From Synergistaceae bacterium (GTDB lineage: Bacteria > Synergistota > Synergistia > Synergistales > Synergistaceae), in contig JAAZCN010000043.1 of NCBI GenBank assembly GCA_012513245.1, forward strand, positions 1-24,818: a stretch of 24,818 nt of DNA, in the 5' to 3' direction. This document shows, in pieces, positions 1 through 7,865 of the stretch; position 1 is the stretch's first letter, and every line of letters begins with the position of its first letter. The notes under the pieces were generated by a model that saw nothing but the letters and a program-made list of their open reading frames with translations, was not told the origin of the DNA and made no database searches. The translations under genes were made by a program, and so were the position numbers.

Positions 1-86
1 GATCAGACTATTGGGAACGGACTCCCGGGCCCGGTTTCAAAACACGTTCATAAACTTTTTCTCTCAAATCTTGAGAGATGGATGTA

Positions 87-133
87 ATAAACATCAGAGG
101 CGAAAACTATAAGGTTTCGCCTCTGATGTTTAT
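87..133 (-). terminator. Hairpin terminator after alanine dehydrogenase
   Basis: A perfect 19-bp inverted repeat (87-105 against 115-133) with a 9-base loop lies about 50 bases past the ald stop codon. Read on the minus strand, it is preceded by A-rich and followed by T-rich but not uniform sequence (TTTATTAC). It is most likely the transcription terminator of ald. The poly-U tail is weak, so the hairpin could also protect the mRNA 3' end. Confidence 0.7.
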
Positions 134-180
134 ATGGTATCAAAACCACATTCTGCGGTAATATCAGAAGGCTCCGGCTC

Positions 181-1305
181 TTATAACTTCAATGCTGCAA
201 GCGTCTCTGTATATTCGTCATGCATTTTGAACGTACCGGCAACAACCGGCAAAGTAAGCCTTTTTTTATGGATCGACATTCCCTTGCAGATAGCCGGATT
301 TTCCTCACAGGCTTTTACCGCTCCCTGAGATGCTATCTGAACGCCGTAACTAACTGTGGCGTTTGAAAGTGCTATGGCCGAGGTCCTTGGATAGGCGCCG
401 GGCATATTTGCGACACAGTAATGCACTACTCCCTCTTCAATAAAAACCGGGTCGTCGTGGGTCGTTGGATGAGAAGTCTCGCCTATGCCGCCCTGGTCGA
501 TGGCAACATCTACAAAAACGGATCTTGGCCTCATCGATTTGATATGTTCTCTTGTGACAAGCTTGGGAGCCTTTGCTCCTCCCGGAAGAAGGACTGCACC
601 GATCACAAGATCCATATCTTTTATGATACTGCTGATCGTCATGGCATCGCTGTACATAGAAACACAGTTTGAAGGCATTACATCGGAGAGATAGGCCAGC
701 TTCCTGTGATTGATATCTGCTATCGTAACTTTTGCTCCCAGACCCGAAGCAACTTTACCTGCGTTAACTCCAACTGTTCCCCCTCCAATGACAAGCACAT
801 TCGCGGGAGAAACTCCCGGCACTCCCATAGGAAGAAGTCCGCTTCCGCCATAAGGCCTTCCCATGTAATAAGCTCCCATGATGACCGACATTCTGCCCGC
901 CACCTCGCTCATAGGCTGGAGAAGAGGGAGTCCCCACTCCTCAGATACAAGCTCATATGCTATACATGTAGCCCCGGATCTCAGACATGCATTGGTAAGA
1001 TCCTCGTTTGCCGCAAAGTGGAAATATGTGAAAATGATCTGGGAATCTCTCATTAATTGATACTCCGGTTTTAGTGGTTCTTTGACTTTAACTATCATAT
1101 CCGCTGTTTCCCAAATTTTTTCAGCTGAAGCCAAAATTTTGGCCCCTGCAGCAACGTATTCATGGTCATTAAAGCCGGCTTCTGTGCCTGCGCCTGTTTC
1201 AACAAAGACCTCATGTCCTGCCCTCACATAGGTGGAGGCAGACGCAGGTGTAAGTCCCACCCTGTATTCACGGTTCTTGATCTCTTTAGGACATCCGATC
1301 TTCAT
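181..1305 (-). CDS. ald: Alanine dehydrogenase
   Basis: This gene encodes an NAD-dependent alanine dehydrogenase, the cytosolic enzyme that oxidatively deaminates L-alanine to pyruvate and ammonium (or runs in reverse). With the start placed at 1305 the protein is 374 residues, close to the family norm of about 370. The key residues then fall exactly on the well-known numbering: Arg15, Lys75, His96 and Asp270, with the nucleotide-binding loop GGGTVG at 174-179. An in-frame ATG 51 bases upstream (1356) would add 17 hydrophobic residues that the family lacks. A GGGGAG Shine-Dalgarno lies 12 bases before the chosen ATG. The gene stands alone, with its own hairpin terminator and a possible operator upstream. 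In an amino-acid fermenter it would feed alanine carbon into pyruvate. Identification is secure; the preferred direction in vivo is not visible. Confidence 0.96.
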   Translation of the reverse strand: MKIGCPKEIKNREYRVGLTPASASTYVRAGHEVFVETGAGTEAGFNDHEYVAAGAKILASAEKIWETADMIVKVKEPLKPEYQLMRDSQIIFTYFHFAANEDLTNACLRSGATCIAYELVSEEWGLPLLQPMSEVAGRMSVIMGAYYMGRPYGGSGLLPMGVPGVSPANVLVIGGGTVGVNAGKVASGLGAKVTIADINHRKLAYLSDVMPSNCVSMYSDAMTISSIIKDMDLVIGAVLLPGGAKAPKLVTREHIKSMRPRSVFVDVAIDQGGIGETSHPTTHDDPVFIEEGVVHYCVANMPGAYPRTSAIALSNATVSYGVQIASQGAVKACEENPAICKGMSIHKKRLTLPVVAGTFKMHDEYTETLAALKL

Positions 1306-1366
1306 ATCTAATATCATCTCCCCTTTAGAAAAGATAATAAAAACTGCTACGAGCAAAGCATATCAC

Positions 1367-1381
1367 AATATTCAGAATATT
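1367..1381. promoter_or_regulatory. 15-bp dyad overlapping the predicted ald transcription start
   Basis: AATATTC-A-GAATATT is a perfect 7-bp inverted repeat with a one-base centre. It sits at the predicted +1 of ald, where a repressor would act. No regulator gene is adjacent. AT-rich dyads of this length also arise by chance. Confidence 0.35.
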
Positions 1382-1383
1382 AC

Positions 1384-1413
1384 ATTATGTGCTAATGTTG
1401 GGCTGTTTATAAA
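1384..1413 (-). promoter_or_regulatory. Candidate ald promoter
   Basis: On the minus strand, TTTATA (1408-1413) is followed after 18 bases by CATAAT (1384-1389), a plausible sigma-70-type -35/-10 pair that would start transcription near 1377, about 70 bases before the ald ATG. The -35 is weak, so this is only a candidate. Confidence 0.35.
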
Positions 1414-1470
1414 TCACAGCTCGAAAAAATCGGTTTAATAAAAATACGTGAAGGAGATAAAACTTGTATG

Positions 1471-1524
1471 AGAGAAACAAGGAAAGGACAGAAGTTTTCA
1501 CTCCTGTCCTTTCCTTGTTTCTCT
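1471..1524. terminator. Perfect 21-bp hairpin between the aldolase-family gene and ald
   Basis: Arms 1471-1491 and 1504-1524 are perfectly complementary, with a 12-base loop. The hairpin begins 23 bases past the aldolase stop (1548) and so probably ends that transcript. However, the T-rich tail (1525-1540) is on the plus-strand side and the minus-strand exit sequence is only CATACAAGTTTT. It may act in both directions. Confidence 0.65.
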
Positions 1525-1547
1525 GTGATTTTTGTTTTTATAAGGTT

Positions 1548-2810
1548 TTAGTCGTCGTAATTCTTTCCGTCGTTACCGGCTTTGCCGGGCGCATTCTTCA
1601 CGGTGTAGTCAGCTCTCTTGCCCATGACTTTTCTGTCCGGCGAAGCATTATGGTCCGGACGGCGTGACATGACCATTGCAACAGCATCTGCGCTTCCTTC
1701 CGCTCCAAACGCTACGATGAATCTCTCTGCCCAGTACTGCATTTCATCGACTATCCTGTCGATAATTGGCTGTGGCTCTGCCATGATCCTGTCGCAGAAG
1801 GGAAGGTTGAGTTTTTTGTAATCTCCGCTTTTTCGGTTCATTCCCTTGGCGTCACCGGCAGCGACCATCTCGTTCCAAAGCTCTGTAGATATGCCCCTAT
1901 CGGCTTCTTTTTTATAGGTTCCTCCTTCAGTGATGGCATTTCCTGTGTCAGGATCCATCTTGATGCCAAAATAGACGTTTTGGAACAAGGTGGCGACATT
2001 GCCCTTACGGATACCGTACTTTCTGAAGGTCGAAACTTTGTCCAGAGGTGTCCCGGATATGCCATGCTGAGCTATTGTCACGCCATAAGGCTCTATAACA
2101 TCAGCTATTTCCTTTGTTCTCTTGAGGTCTATGCCCTCCATCTGACCGACTGTCGGGTCATATGTTCCATGGAGGCTGCCATTTGAGATCGCCAGATAGT
2201 CAGGGAATATTCCCCAGGCATTTAGACCGCCAATATAATAACCGGCCTCTTCTACTGTGGAAAGTTCTCCGGGGCCCTTGATCTCCCCTACTTCGACCTC
2301 AAGCCCAAGTTCAGAAGGCAGCCAGCCGGCGAGTGATCTCGTAGCAACAAAGTTGTCGTAATCATCAAGGTGTGAAGCATCGATCGCAACTGAGGTGAAA
2401 CCATTGACAAGTATTTTTGAAAGATGACCAACTCCCTTAAGGACATCTTCCTGACCTTTGATGGCATAGTGGTCTACATGGAGACCAAATACCGCTCCGT
2501 GCCCCATTTCTGATGAGTACTTGAGAGCATAATCCGGAATGTTGTCATAATTTGCCCCGCAATAGGTCGATTCTGACTTAGCAAGTTCTATCAAAATCGC
2601 TGCGTTCTTCTTTTTTGCTGCCTGCAGAACAGCTTTTATTACCAAAGGATGTCTGGCGTTGGCGGCAAGAACGATAGAATCGACTTCTTTTGCAGCAACG
2701 ACTATATCCCTCCCACTTACAAGCCCCATGCCCTCACCGCCAAAACGAGCCTGTACGTTTAACGGCCTTTTTTTCAACAGTTCCTGATAAGCTTTGCTAT
2801 TTACATCCAT
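1548..2810 (-). CDS. Class II fructose-bisphosphate aldolase-family protein
   Basis: This is a 420-residue member of the zinc-dependent class II aldolase family (FbaA/KbaY/GatY fold), cytosolic. Family landmarks are recognisable though divergent: a zinc-site HVDH at 111-114, DASHLDD near 145, a VEVGEIKG acidic segment near 172, NGSLHG with His214, AQHGISGTP with His249, and GIRKGNVAT after it, corresponding to the phosphate- and substrate-binding loops. It is about 100 residues longer than the usual 280-310. The extra length is mostly C-terminal (beyond about 330) and ends in a charged tail, so the substrate may not be fructose bisphosphate. The ATG at 2810 follows an AGGAGGAG ribosome site. 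The gene appears to be monocistronic, with its own promoter and a hairpin after it. Family membership is solid; the exact substrate is not. Confidence 0.85.
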   Translation of the reverse strand: MDVNSKAYQELLKKRPLNVQARFGGEGMGLVSGRDIVVAAKEVDSIVLAANARHPLVIKAVLQAAKKKNAAILIELAKSESTYCGANYDNIPDYALKYSSEMGHGAVFGLHVDHYAIKGQEDVLKGVGHLSKILVNGFTSVAIDASHLDDYDNFVATRSLAGWLPSELGLEVEVGEIKGPGELSTVEEAGYYIGGLNAWGIFPDYLAISNGSLHGTYDPTVGQMEGIDLKRTKEIADVIEPYGVTIAQHGISGTPLDKVSTFRKYGIRKGNVATLFQNVYFGIKMDPDTGNAITEGGTYKKEADRGISTELWNEMVAAGDAKGMNRKSGDYKKLNLPFCDRIMAEPQPIIDRIVDEMQYWAERFIVAFGAEGSADAVAMVMSRRPDHNASPDRKVMGKRADYTVKNAPGKAGNDGKNYDD

Positions 2811-2856
2811 AGGAATCTCCTCCTGGCTGGAATATTTATATTTTGTTACTCTGTTA

Positions 2857-2884
2857 ATTGTATCCCAACAAATGATTAATGCAA
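2857..2884 (-). promoter_or_regulatory. Promoter of the aldolase-family gene
   Basis: On the minus strand, TTGCAT (2879-2884) is followed after 16 bases by TACAAT (2857-2862), a good sigma-70-type pair. It would start transcription near 2850, 40 bases before the aldolase ATG. Confidence 0.6.
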
Positions 2885-2958
2885 GTTCATCATGATTAGT
2901 AACTACACTTGTTCGCTCTGCCTTCCCATAAACAAATTTCGGCTATAAAGCTCAATAT

Positions 2959-3645
2959 TTAGAACTCGTATTCTTCTCCCGGATCAAGGATCTTTACTGC
3001 AGTAAACATTTCGCCGACAAGTCTCGCAAATTCCTCCGGATCCGCTTCGATCCTTGGAAATGTATTGTAATGCATTGGTATGACCACTCTGGGTTTTATC
3101 ATTTTAACAGCCCTGGCGGCATCCCGGATATCCATAGTGTAGTAGCCACCTATTGGAAGAAGCGCCACGTCGATGTTTTCATCTTCGAGCAGTATCATCT
3201 CCATAGTGAGGCCGGTGTCGCCGGAATGATATATTTTTTTGCCGTCAATTTCTATTACAAAACCACAGGCAACACCTCCGTAACGGACCTCGTCGCCCTC
3301 TACTATCGGGCATCCGTGCCATGCCGGGGTAAGTTTGACCTTTCCGAATGAAAAGGCCGCCCTTCCGCCAATATGCATACCCTCAGTTCTTATGCCCTTT
3401 GAAGATAGGTAGCCGGCAAGTTCGTTACAGGTGAACACAACTGCATCATTTCTTTTGGCTATCTCTATTGTGTCGCCCATGTGGTCACCGTGCCCGTGGG
3501 TGAGAAATATTGCGTTGATGTCTTTGAATTCTTCCGGTTTTGCTGCCGCATTGGGATTGCCCTCAAGGAAGGGGTCTATCAGAGCCTTCAGACCCTCTCC
3601 TTCAATATAAAAGGAGCTGTGTCCAAGAAAACGGATCTTTGCCAT
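2959..3645 (-). CDS. UPF0173 metal-dependent hydrolase (metallo-beta-lactamase fold)
   Basis: A 228-residue cytosolic protein of the UPF0173 family of metallo-beta-lactamase-fold hydrolases. It starts with the family-typical MAKIRFLGHSSF and carries the di-metal motif HGHGDH at residues 50-55, followed by further metal-ligand segments (AWHGCP near 110, HSGDTG near 140, PMHYNTFP near 192). Length and ends agree with the family. The physiological substrate of UPF0173 proteins is not established and the neighbours give no hint. The ATG at 3645 has GGAGGG 9 bases upstream. No terminator was seen after the stop, so some transcripts may read on into the aldolase gene. The fold assignment is very secure. 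Confidence 0.92.
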   Translation of the reverse strand: MAKIRFLGHSSFYIEGEGLKALIDPFLEGNPNAAAKPEEFKDINAIFLTHGHGDHMGDTIEIAKRNDAVVFTCNELAGYLSSKGIRTEGMHIGGRAAFSFGKVKLTPAWHGCPIVEGDEVRYGGVACGFVIEIDGKKIYHSGDTGLTMEMILLEDENIDVALLPIGGYYTMDIRDAARAVKMIKPRVVIPMHYNTFPRIEADPEEFARLVGEMFTAVKILDPGEEYEF

Positions 3646-3677
3646 TTGTCATCCCTCCAGTCTGTTTTTCTTCTTAA

Positions 3678-3683
3678 ATTATA
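3678..3683 (-). promoter_or_regulatory. Candidate -10 box for the UPF0173 gene
   Basis: A consensus TATAAT lies on the minus strand 33 bases before the UPF0173 ATG, just beyond the aspS terminator. No convincing -35 is seen 16-18 bases upstream. Confidence 0.45.
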
Positions 3684-3717
3684 CCCCATTAGAATAAATC
3701 TCCGTTTTTGCGCACAT

Positions 3718-3759
3718 CAAAAGGCCGGGCTCCCGAATATACTCCCGGGAGCCCGGCCT
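3718..3759 (-). terminator. Intrinsic terminator of the hisS-aspS unit
   Basis: A perfect 14-bp GC-rich stem (3722-3735 against 3746-3759, loop of 10) starts 24 bases past the aspS stop. On the minus strand the stem is followed by TTTTGATG. This is the classic form of a rho-independent terminator. Confidence 0.88.
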
Positions 3760-3783
3760 GTCGTTTTATGTTATTTCAGAGGT

Positions 3784-5574
3784 TTAGAGCAAAAGAGGAT
3801 CGACTGTTTTTATCGCAAGTTCATCGAGCTGTTTCCGGTCAACAACGTTTGGTGCATCTGTCATGGGACACTGCGCCTTCTGATTTTTAGGGAATGCCAT
3901 AACATCTCTGATCGATCTGCTTCCGCATATAAGCATCACAAGTCTGTCAAGGCCAAGTGCTATTCCGCCGTGGGGCGGTGTTCCGAAGCTCAGGCCTTCG
4001 AGTAGAAAGCCGAAGCGCTCTTTTGCTGCTTCCGGCGTAAAATTAAGCGCCTGGAAAGCTTTTGCCTGCACCTCAGGGTTGTGTATCCTTATTGAACCTC
4101 CGCCTATTTCGTTTCCGTTAAGCACAACGTCATACGCACGTGAACGTACCCTGCCGGGTTCTGTAAGCAGATATTCCATATCCTCGTCCATCGGGGCAGT
4201 GAAAGGGTGGTGAACTGCAGTATATCTCCCTGTCTCGTCATCCCATTCAAAGAGCGGAAATTCAGTGACCCAGATAAATTTAAATGACCCTTCGACCATT
4301 CCTCTCTCTTTGCCAAGCTCAAGGCGGATCTGTCCAAGTATTTCACAGGCCTTGCGCCAATTTTCATCAGCCATTATGAAGAGAGCATCGCCGTCCTCAA
4401 TTTCCGAGAGATCCCTGAGCAGGGATATTCTACCTTCGTCAAGGAATTTGACAAGCGGTCCCTTGAGTTCTCCCTCTTTTATCTGGAAATTTGCCATGCC
4501 TTTTGCCCCAAGCGTCTTTGCCCTGTTTTCCAGATCAGAGAGCTCTTTACGGGAAAGCGAAGCCCCTCCGGGAAGTCTTAGCCCTTTGATAGTCCCACCT
4601 TTTTCGATCAGAGGAGCGAAGGGGTTCTCTCCTCCTTCAAAGACTTTTCCAAGATCCGTCATCTGCATGGGGATCCTAATATCAGGCTTGTCGCTGCCAT
4701 AAAGATCCATTGCCTCTTTCCATGTAAGTCGGGAGAAAGGAGTCTCGACCTCCGCTTCAAGGATCTCACAGAAAAGCCCCGCAAGGTATTCTTCCGTTAT
4801 TTTCATTATGTCTTCTTCGGTAATGAAGCTCATCTCAACATCTATCTGAGTAAATTCAGGCTGCCTGTCAGCTCTCAGGTCTTCATCTCTGAAGCATTTG
4901 ACGATCTGCATATACCTGTCGCAGCCGCTTACCATGAGAAGCTGCTTAAACAATTGCGGCGACTGCGGGAGGGCGTAAAATTTTCCAGGATTCACACGGC
5001 TCGGCACAAGGTAGTCCCTTGCCCCTTCAGGGGTGGATTTTGTGAGCATCGGGGTCTCTATATCCATAAAACCGTTGTCTCCAAAAAAATTACGGGTAAA
5101 TCTTGTAACTTTGTGCCTCGTCATAAGATTACTCTGCATTGTCTCACGTCTAAGGTCAAGATAGCGGTATTTAAGCCGCAGGTCTTCGTTCACAGAGTCC
5201 GCGTTGTCCATTTCAAAAGGAATAAGCTTTGAAGGGGCCAATATCATGAAATCATCTACAATAAGTTCGACAGAACCGGTTGCAAGTTCGGAGTTTTCTG
5301 TCCCATCAGGACGCTGGCGTAATACCCCTTTGACTGCCAAAACATATTCATTCCTTAGAGATGATGCCTTTTTATGGGCCTCAGGGTTTAGTTCAGGGTT
5401 AAATACCACCTGCGTTACCCCGGTCTTGTCCCAAAGTTCGATGAATATAATGCCCCCCAGGTCACGGCGGCAGCGAAGCCATCCGTTAAGGACAACTTCT
5501 TTTCCTGAATCTTCAAACCTCGGTTCCCCGCAGAACATAGTCCTCTGCCAGGATGAGTCATAGTATCTTTCCAT
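3784..5574 (-). CDS. aspS: Aspartyl-tRNA synthetase
   Basis: A class II aminoacyl-tRNA synthetase that charges tRNA-Asp (possibly also tRNA-Asn) with aspartate in the cytosol. The 596-residue length fits the bacterial type. An N-terminal OB-fold anticodon-binding domain (about 15-110) is followed by the catalytic core. Motif 2 (FRDEDLRADRQPEFTQIDVE, 228-247) and motif 3 (GIALGLDRLVMLICG, near 540) are intact, with the bacterial GAD insertion between them. The ATG at 5574 has AGAGGGA 5 bases upstream. The gene lies 106 bases downstream of hisS in the same direction, an arrangement common in Firmicutes and relatives. Whether it is discriminating or non-discriminating cannot be decided here; no gatCAB genes are in the window. 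Confidence 0.98.
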   Translation of the reverse strand: MERYYDSSWQRTMFCGEPRFEDSGKEVVLNGWLRCRRDLGGIIFIELWDKTGVTQVVFNPELNPEAHKKASSLRNEYVLAVKGVLRQRPDGTENSELATGSVELIVDDFMILAPSKLIPFEMDNADSVNEDLRLKYRYLDLRRETMQSNLMTRHKVTRFTRNFFGDNGFMDIETPMLTKSTPEGARDYLVPSRVNPGKFYALPQSPQLFKQLLMVSGCDRYMQIVKCFRDEDLRADRQPEFTQIDVEMSFITEEDIMKITEEYLAGLFCEILEAEVETPFSRLTWKEAMDLYGSDKPDIRIPMQMTDLGKVFEGGENPFAPLIEKGGTIKGLRLPGGASLSRKELSDLENRAKTLGAKGMANFQIKEGELKGPLVKFLDEGRISLLRDLSEIEDGDALFIMADENWRKACEILGQIRLELGKERGMVEGSFKFIWVTEFPLFEWDDETGRYTAVHHPFTAPMDEDMEYLLTEPGRVRSRAYDVVLNGNEIGGGSIRIHNPEVQAKAFQALNFTPEAAKERFGFLLEGLSFGTPPHGGIALGLDRLVMLICGSRSIRDVMAFPKNQKAQCPMTDAPNVVDRKQLDELAIKTVDPLLL

Positions 5575-5632
5575 AAAAATCCCTCTTTCAAAAATGATCT
5601 GCCAAAAATTGTTCTCTTTCTCAAAGATGAAG

Positions 5633-5660
5633 AAAACCCCTTATAAATTTAGAAGGGGCT
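5633..5660 (-). terminator. Weak hairpin terminator between hisS and aspS
   Basis: On the minus strand, CCCCTT and AAGGGG pair across a 10-base loop and are followed by TTTTCTTC, 22 bases past the hisS stop. The stem is only 6-8 bp and no clear promoter lies between it and aspS. It probably attenuates transcription rather than fully ending it, with aspS fed by read-through. Confidence 0.55.
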
Positions 5661-5680
5661 TCATCTGCTTCGGTTCAATA

Positions 5681-6931
5681 TTATTTTAGCTTGTTGATGA
5701 TCGTCTCAAGACTCAGTTCTTCCTGAGTCCCTTCTTTCAGATCCTTGATCGTAATGATATTTTTGTCGAGCTCTTCGCGTCCGATTATGCACGCATATTC
5801 GGCAAAGTTGCCGGCCGTCTTCATCTGGCTCTTCATACTGCGTCCCATGTAGTCCATATCCGCAGAGATTCGGTTCTGCCTGAGTGTGCGGACGAGATTC
5901 ATGATCTCCATCCTTACCTCAGGTTCAGCAGCAACGACATATACCTTGTTTGAAGGCTCTTTTCCAAAGCTGCAGCCCTGTGCTTCCATTGTAAGCACAA
6001 CTCTCTCGATACCCGACGCAAACCCTACACCCGGCATGTGCGGTCCGCCAATAGCCTCTGAAAGATTGTCATATCTTCCTCCGCCGCAGACAGCGTTCTG
6101 TGATCCAAGGTCTCCTGAGAGTATCTCATAAGCCGTTTTAGTATAGTAATCGAGCCCTCTGACAAGCCTGTTGTCTATTTTCACAACGGCTCCGATACGG
6201 TCAAGTCCGTTCTTAAGCTGTTCGAAATGATCCTTGCATTCGTCGCAAAGGTGTTCCATAACAGCCGGCGCGTTTTCAGTTATCTCTTTGCAAATAGAGC
6301 TTTTGCAGTCAAGTATTCTGAGCGGGTTTCTGTCATAGCGGTTCTTGCATGTATCACAGAGCTCGTCAAATCTTTCCTTTAGATGTTCCTGCAAAGCTTT
6401 TCTATAAACCGGACGGCACTTGGGGCAGCCTACAGAATTAAGAACTACCTGAAGGTTTGAAAGACCAAGGCGTCGATAGAGTTCCATTGAAAAATCTATT
6501 ACCTCAAGATCAACATAGGCATCCTGCGCTCCGAGGGCCTCTATATCAAGCTGTACAAACTGCCTGTAGCGTCCCTTCTGCGGTCTTTCATAACGGAACA
6601 TGGGTCCGATCGACCAAAGTTTAGCAGGCTGGGCACCTTTATACATTTCATTTTCCAGATAAGAGCGGACCATAGAGGCCGTAAGTTCCGGCCTTAAAGT
6701 AATGCTCCTTCCGCCCTTGTCTTCGAAAGTGTACATCTCTTTTTCTACAACATCCGTAGTTTCTCCGACACCTCTGCTAAAAAGTTCTGTATGTTCAAAA
6801 ATGGGAAGATGGACTTCCTTGTAGCCGTAATCATCGGCTACATCTCTGCAAATACCTGTTACATAAGCCCATTTCCATGATTCGTCGCCAAGTATGTCTC
6901 TCGTTCCACGCGGTGCCCTGATAATGTCCAC
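5681..6931 (-). CDS. hisS: Histidyl-tRNA synthetase
   Basis: A 416-residue class II aminoacyl-tRNA synthetase that charges tRNA-His. The N-terminus (IRAPRGTRDIL) is diagnostic. Motif 2 (FRYERPQKGRYRQF) lies at 112-125, the histidine-binding signature GLDYYTKTAYE near 264, and the GGGRYDNL segment near 290. A C-terminal anticodon-binding domain occupies the last 90 or so residues. A Cys-rich stretch (CPKCR, CDTC, CDEC at about 170-240) corresponds to the insertion domain, which often carries paired cysteines. The start is a GTG at 6931 preceded by AGGAGG with 8-base spacing. No T-box leader precedes it; the upstream region is short. It is the first gene of the hisS-aspS unit. Confidence 0.98.
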   Translation of the reverse strand: MDIIRAPRGTRDILGDESWKWAYVTGICRDVADDYGYKEVHLPIFEHTELFSRGVGETTDVVEKEMYTFEDKGGRSITLRPELTASMVRSYLENEMYKGAQPAKLWSIGPMFRYERPQKGRYRQFVQLDIEALGAQDAYVDLEVIDFSMELYRRLGLSNLQVVLNSVGCPKCRPVYRKALQEHLKERFDELCDTCKNRYDRNPLRILDCKSSICKEITENAPAVMEHLCDECKDHFEQLKNGLDRIGAVVKIDNRLVRGLDYYTKTAYEILSGDLGSQNAVCGGGRYDNLSEAIGGPHMPGVGFASGIERVVLTMEAQGCSFGKEPSNKVYVVAAEPEVRMEIMNLVRTLRQNRISADMDYMGRSMKSQMKTAGNFAEYACIIGREELDKNIITIKDLKEGTQEELSLETIINKLK

Positions 6932-6990
6932 AACAGCCGCCTCCTGATAAAAGATTTGTATTTATTCTGTTCAAACAGTTATGATACTTC

Positions 6991-7018
6991 ATTATATGCA
7001 AACCTTACAAGTAGCAAA
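6991..7018 (-). promoter_or_regulatory. hisS promoter
   Basis: On the minus strand, a consensus TATAAT (6991-6996) lies 16 bases after TTTGCT (7013-7018). It would give a leader of about 55 bases before the hisS GTG. It is divergent from the promoter of the L,D-transpeptidase gene just to the right. Confidence 0.6.
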
Positions 7019-7030
7019 TTTTTCAATGTT

Positions 7031-7039
7031 TGTTATAAT
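7031..7039 (+). promoter_or_regulatory. Extended -10 promoter of the L,D-transpeptidase gene
   Basis: TGTTATAAT is a perfect extended -10 element 32 bases before the ATG at 7072. The -35 region is not recognisable, which is usual for extended -10 promoters. Confidence 0.6.
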
Positions 7040-7071
7040 TGACGTCGTATCATTTCTCAGGGAGTGTTTTT

Positions 7072-7617
7072 ATGAAAAAGATCTTCGCTCTTATTATGGT
7101 CATTTTAGTCTTTACGGTTTATACGGATAAAAGCAGCGCTTCACAGAAATGGCAGCCAAAAGAGGGAGAAAATTGGATAGGGATAAATAAAGAACAGCTC
7201 AGACTGACTCTTTACAAGGGTCTAGATCCCCTTAAAACATGGCAGATATCCATAGGCAAAGGAAAAGGTCCTGAGAAAAAATCCCGTTTTGACCTCATCA
7301 CACCATCGGGCACCTTCACCATATACCGCGTAGTGGAAGACGCGAAGAAACTTGTATATGATCCGGCCTGGTTCAATGAACCGGGAGAACCGGAAGCAGG
7401 GGTGTACGGATCAAAACTGATATCTTTCTACAACAAGTGGCAGATAGCCATCCATGGGACAAATAATCCATCTTCGATAGGTAAATGGACGACACACGGC
7501 TGCATAAGACTTAGGAACAGAGATATCGAACAACTGGTAAAAGATGTTAAACCCAGGATGAAATTAATAATAGTTGAGAAAGATATAAAGATAAAGTTTT
7601 ACAGAGAATATATATAA
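7072..7617 (+). CDS. Secreted L,D-transpeptidase (YkuD domain)
   Basis: A 181-residue exported enzyme of the YkuD family, which forms or edits 3-3 peptidoglycan cross-links or attaches proteins to peptidoglycan in the periplasm. Residues 1-24 are a signal peptide (MKKIF..., hydrophobic core, cleavage likely after SSA). The YkuD catalytic domain fills about 36-170. It contains the family signature: His128-Gly, then His142-Gly143-Cys144-Ile-Arg, Cys144 being the nucleophile. There is no LysM or other wall-binding domain, so this is a minimal form. ATG 7072 follows AGGGAG. An upstream TTG start at 7039 is rejected because it would overlap the promoter and spoil the signal peptide. A small gene follows after 17 bases. 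Confidence 0.93.
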   Translation: MKKIFALIMVILVFTVYTDKSSASQKWQPKEGENWIGINKEQLRLTLYKGLDPLKTWQISIGKGKGPEKKSRFDLITPSGTFTIYRVVEDAKKLVYDPAWFNEPGEPEAGVYGSKLISFYNKWQIAIHGTNNPSSIGKWTTHGCIRLRNRDIEQLVKDVKPRMKLIIVEKDIKIKFYREYI

Positions 7618-7634
7618 AGGAGATGAGTATATCT

Positions 7635-7865
7635 ATGAGCCGCGCATTTGTAAAAGAGGATGACGGAGAACGGGGAAATCTTGTCTCCGACATTCAACAC
7701 AGAGAGTTAAAAATAGAGTGGCTGAAAATCCAGGAAAAAAAACTGGAAACGCTTCTGAATGACCCTAAATCAAAAAAAATCAAACCGGAAACACTTGAAC
7801 GTTGGATAAAAGAGACGCGTGAAGATATTGAAAAAACACGAAAAGAGCTCGCTGTTCCGGACTGA
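7635..7865 (+). CDS. Small hypothetical coiled-coil protein
   Basis: A 76-residue, highly charged protein (MSRAFVKEDDGE...). From about residue 16 to 72 it is predominantly Lys/Glu-rich with heptad-like leucines and isoleucines, consistent with a helical hairpin or coiled coil. There is no signal peptide and no membrane segment. The SRAFVKEDD opening resembles that of other small uncharacterised bacterial proteins, but no function can be given. An AAGGAGATGA extended Shine-Dalgarno supports the ATG at 7635. The in-frame ATG at 7623 directly abuts AAGGAG and is too close to be used. It is probably cotranscribed with the L,D-transpeptidase (17-base gap). Confidence 0.7.
   Translation: MSRAFVKEDDGERGNLVSDIQHRELKIEWLKIQEKKLETLLNDPKSKKIKPETLERWIKETREDIEKTRKELAVPD

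Noticed and set aside
61..77. Small hairpin CTCTCAA/TTGAGAG near the left edge
   Set aside because: Only 7 bp with a 3-base loop and no T run in either direction; the ald terminator at 87-133 explains the region better.
1306..1356. Longer N-terminus of alanine dehydrogenase from ATG 1356
   Set aside because: It adds 17 residues absent from the family and shifts Arg15/Lys75/His96 away from their standard positions.
3481..4005. 174-codon plus-strand open frame across the UPF0173/aspS junction
   Set aside because: It spans two genuine minus-strand genes and a terminator and has no family features.
6932..7030. T-box leader for hisS-aspS
   Set aside because: The leader is only about 55 bases and lacks the conserved T-box sequence and specifier stem.
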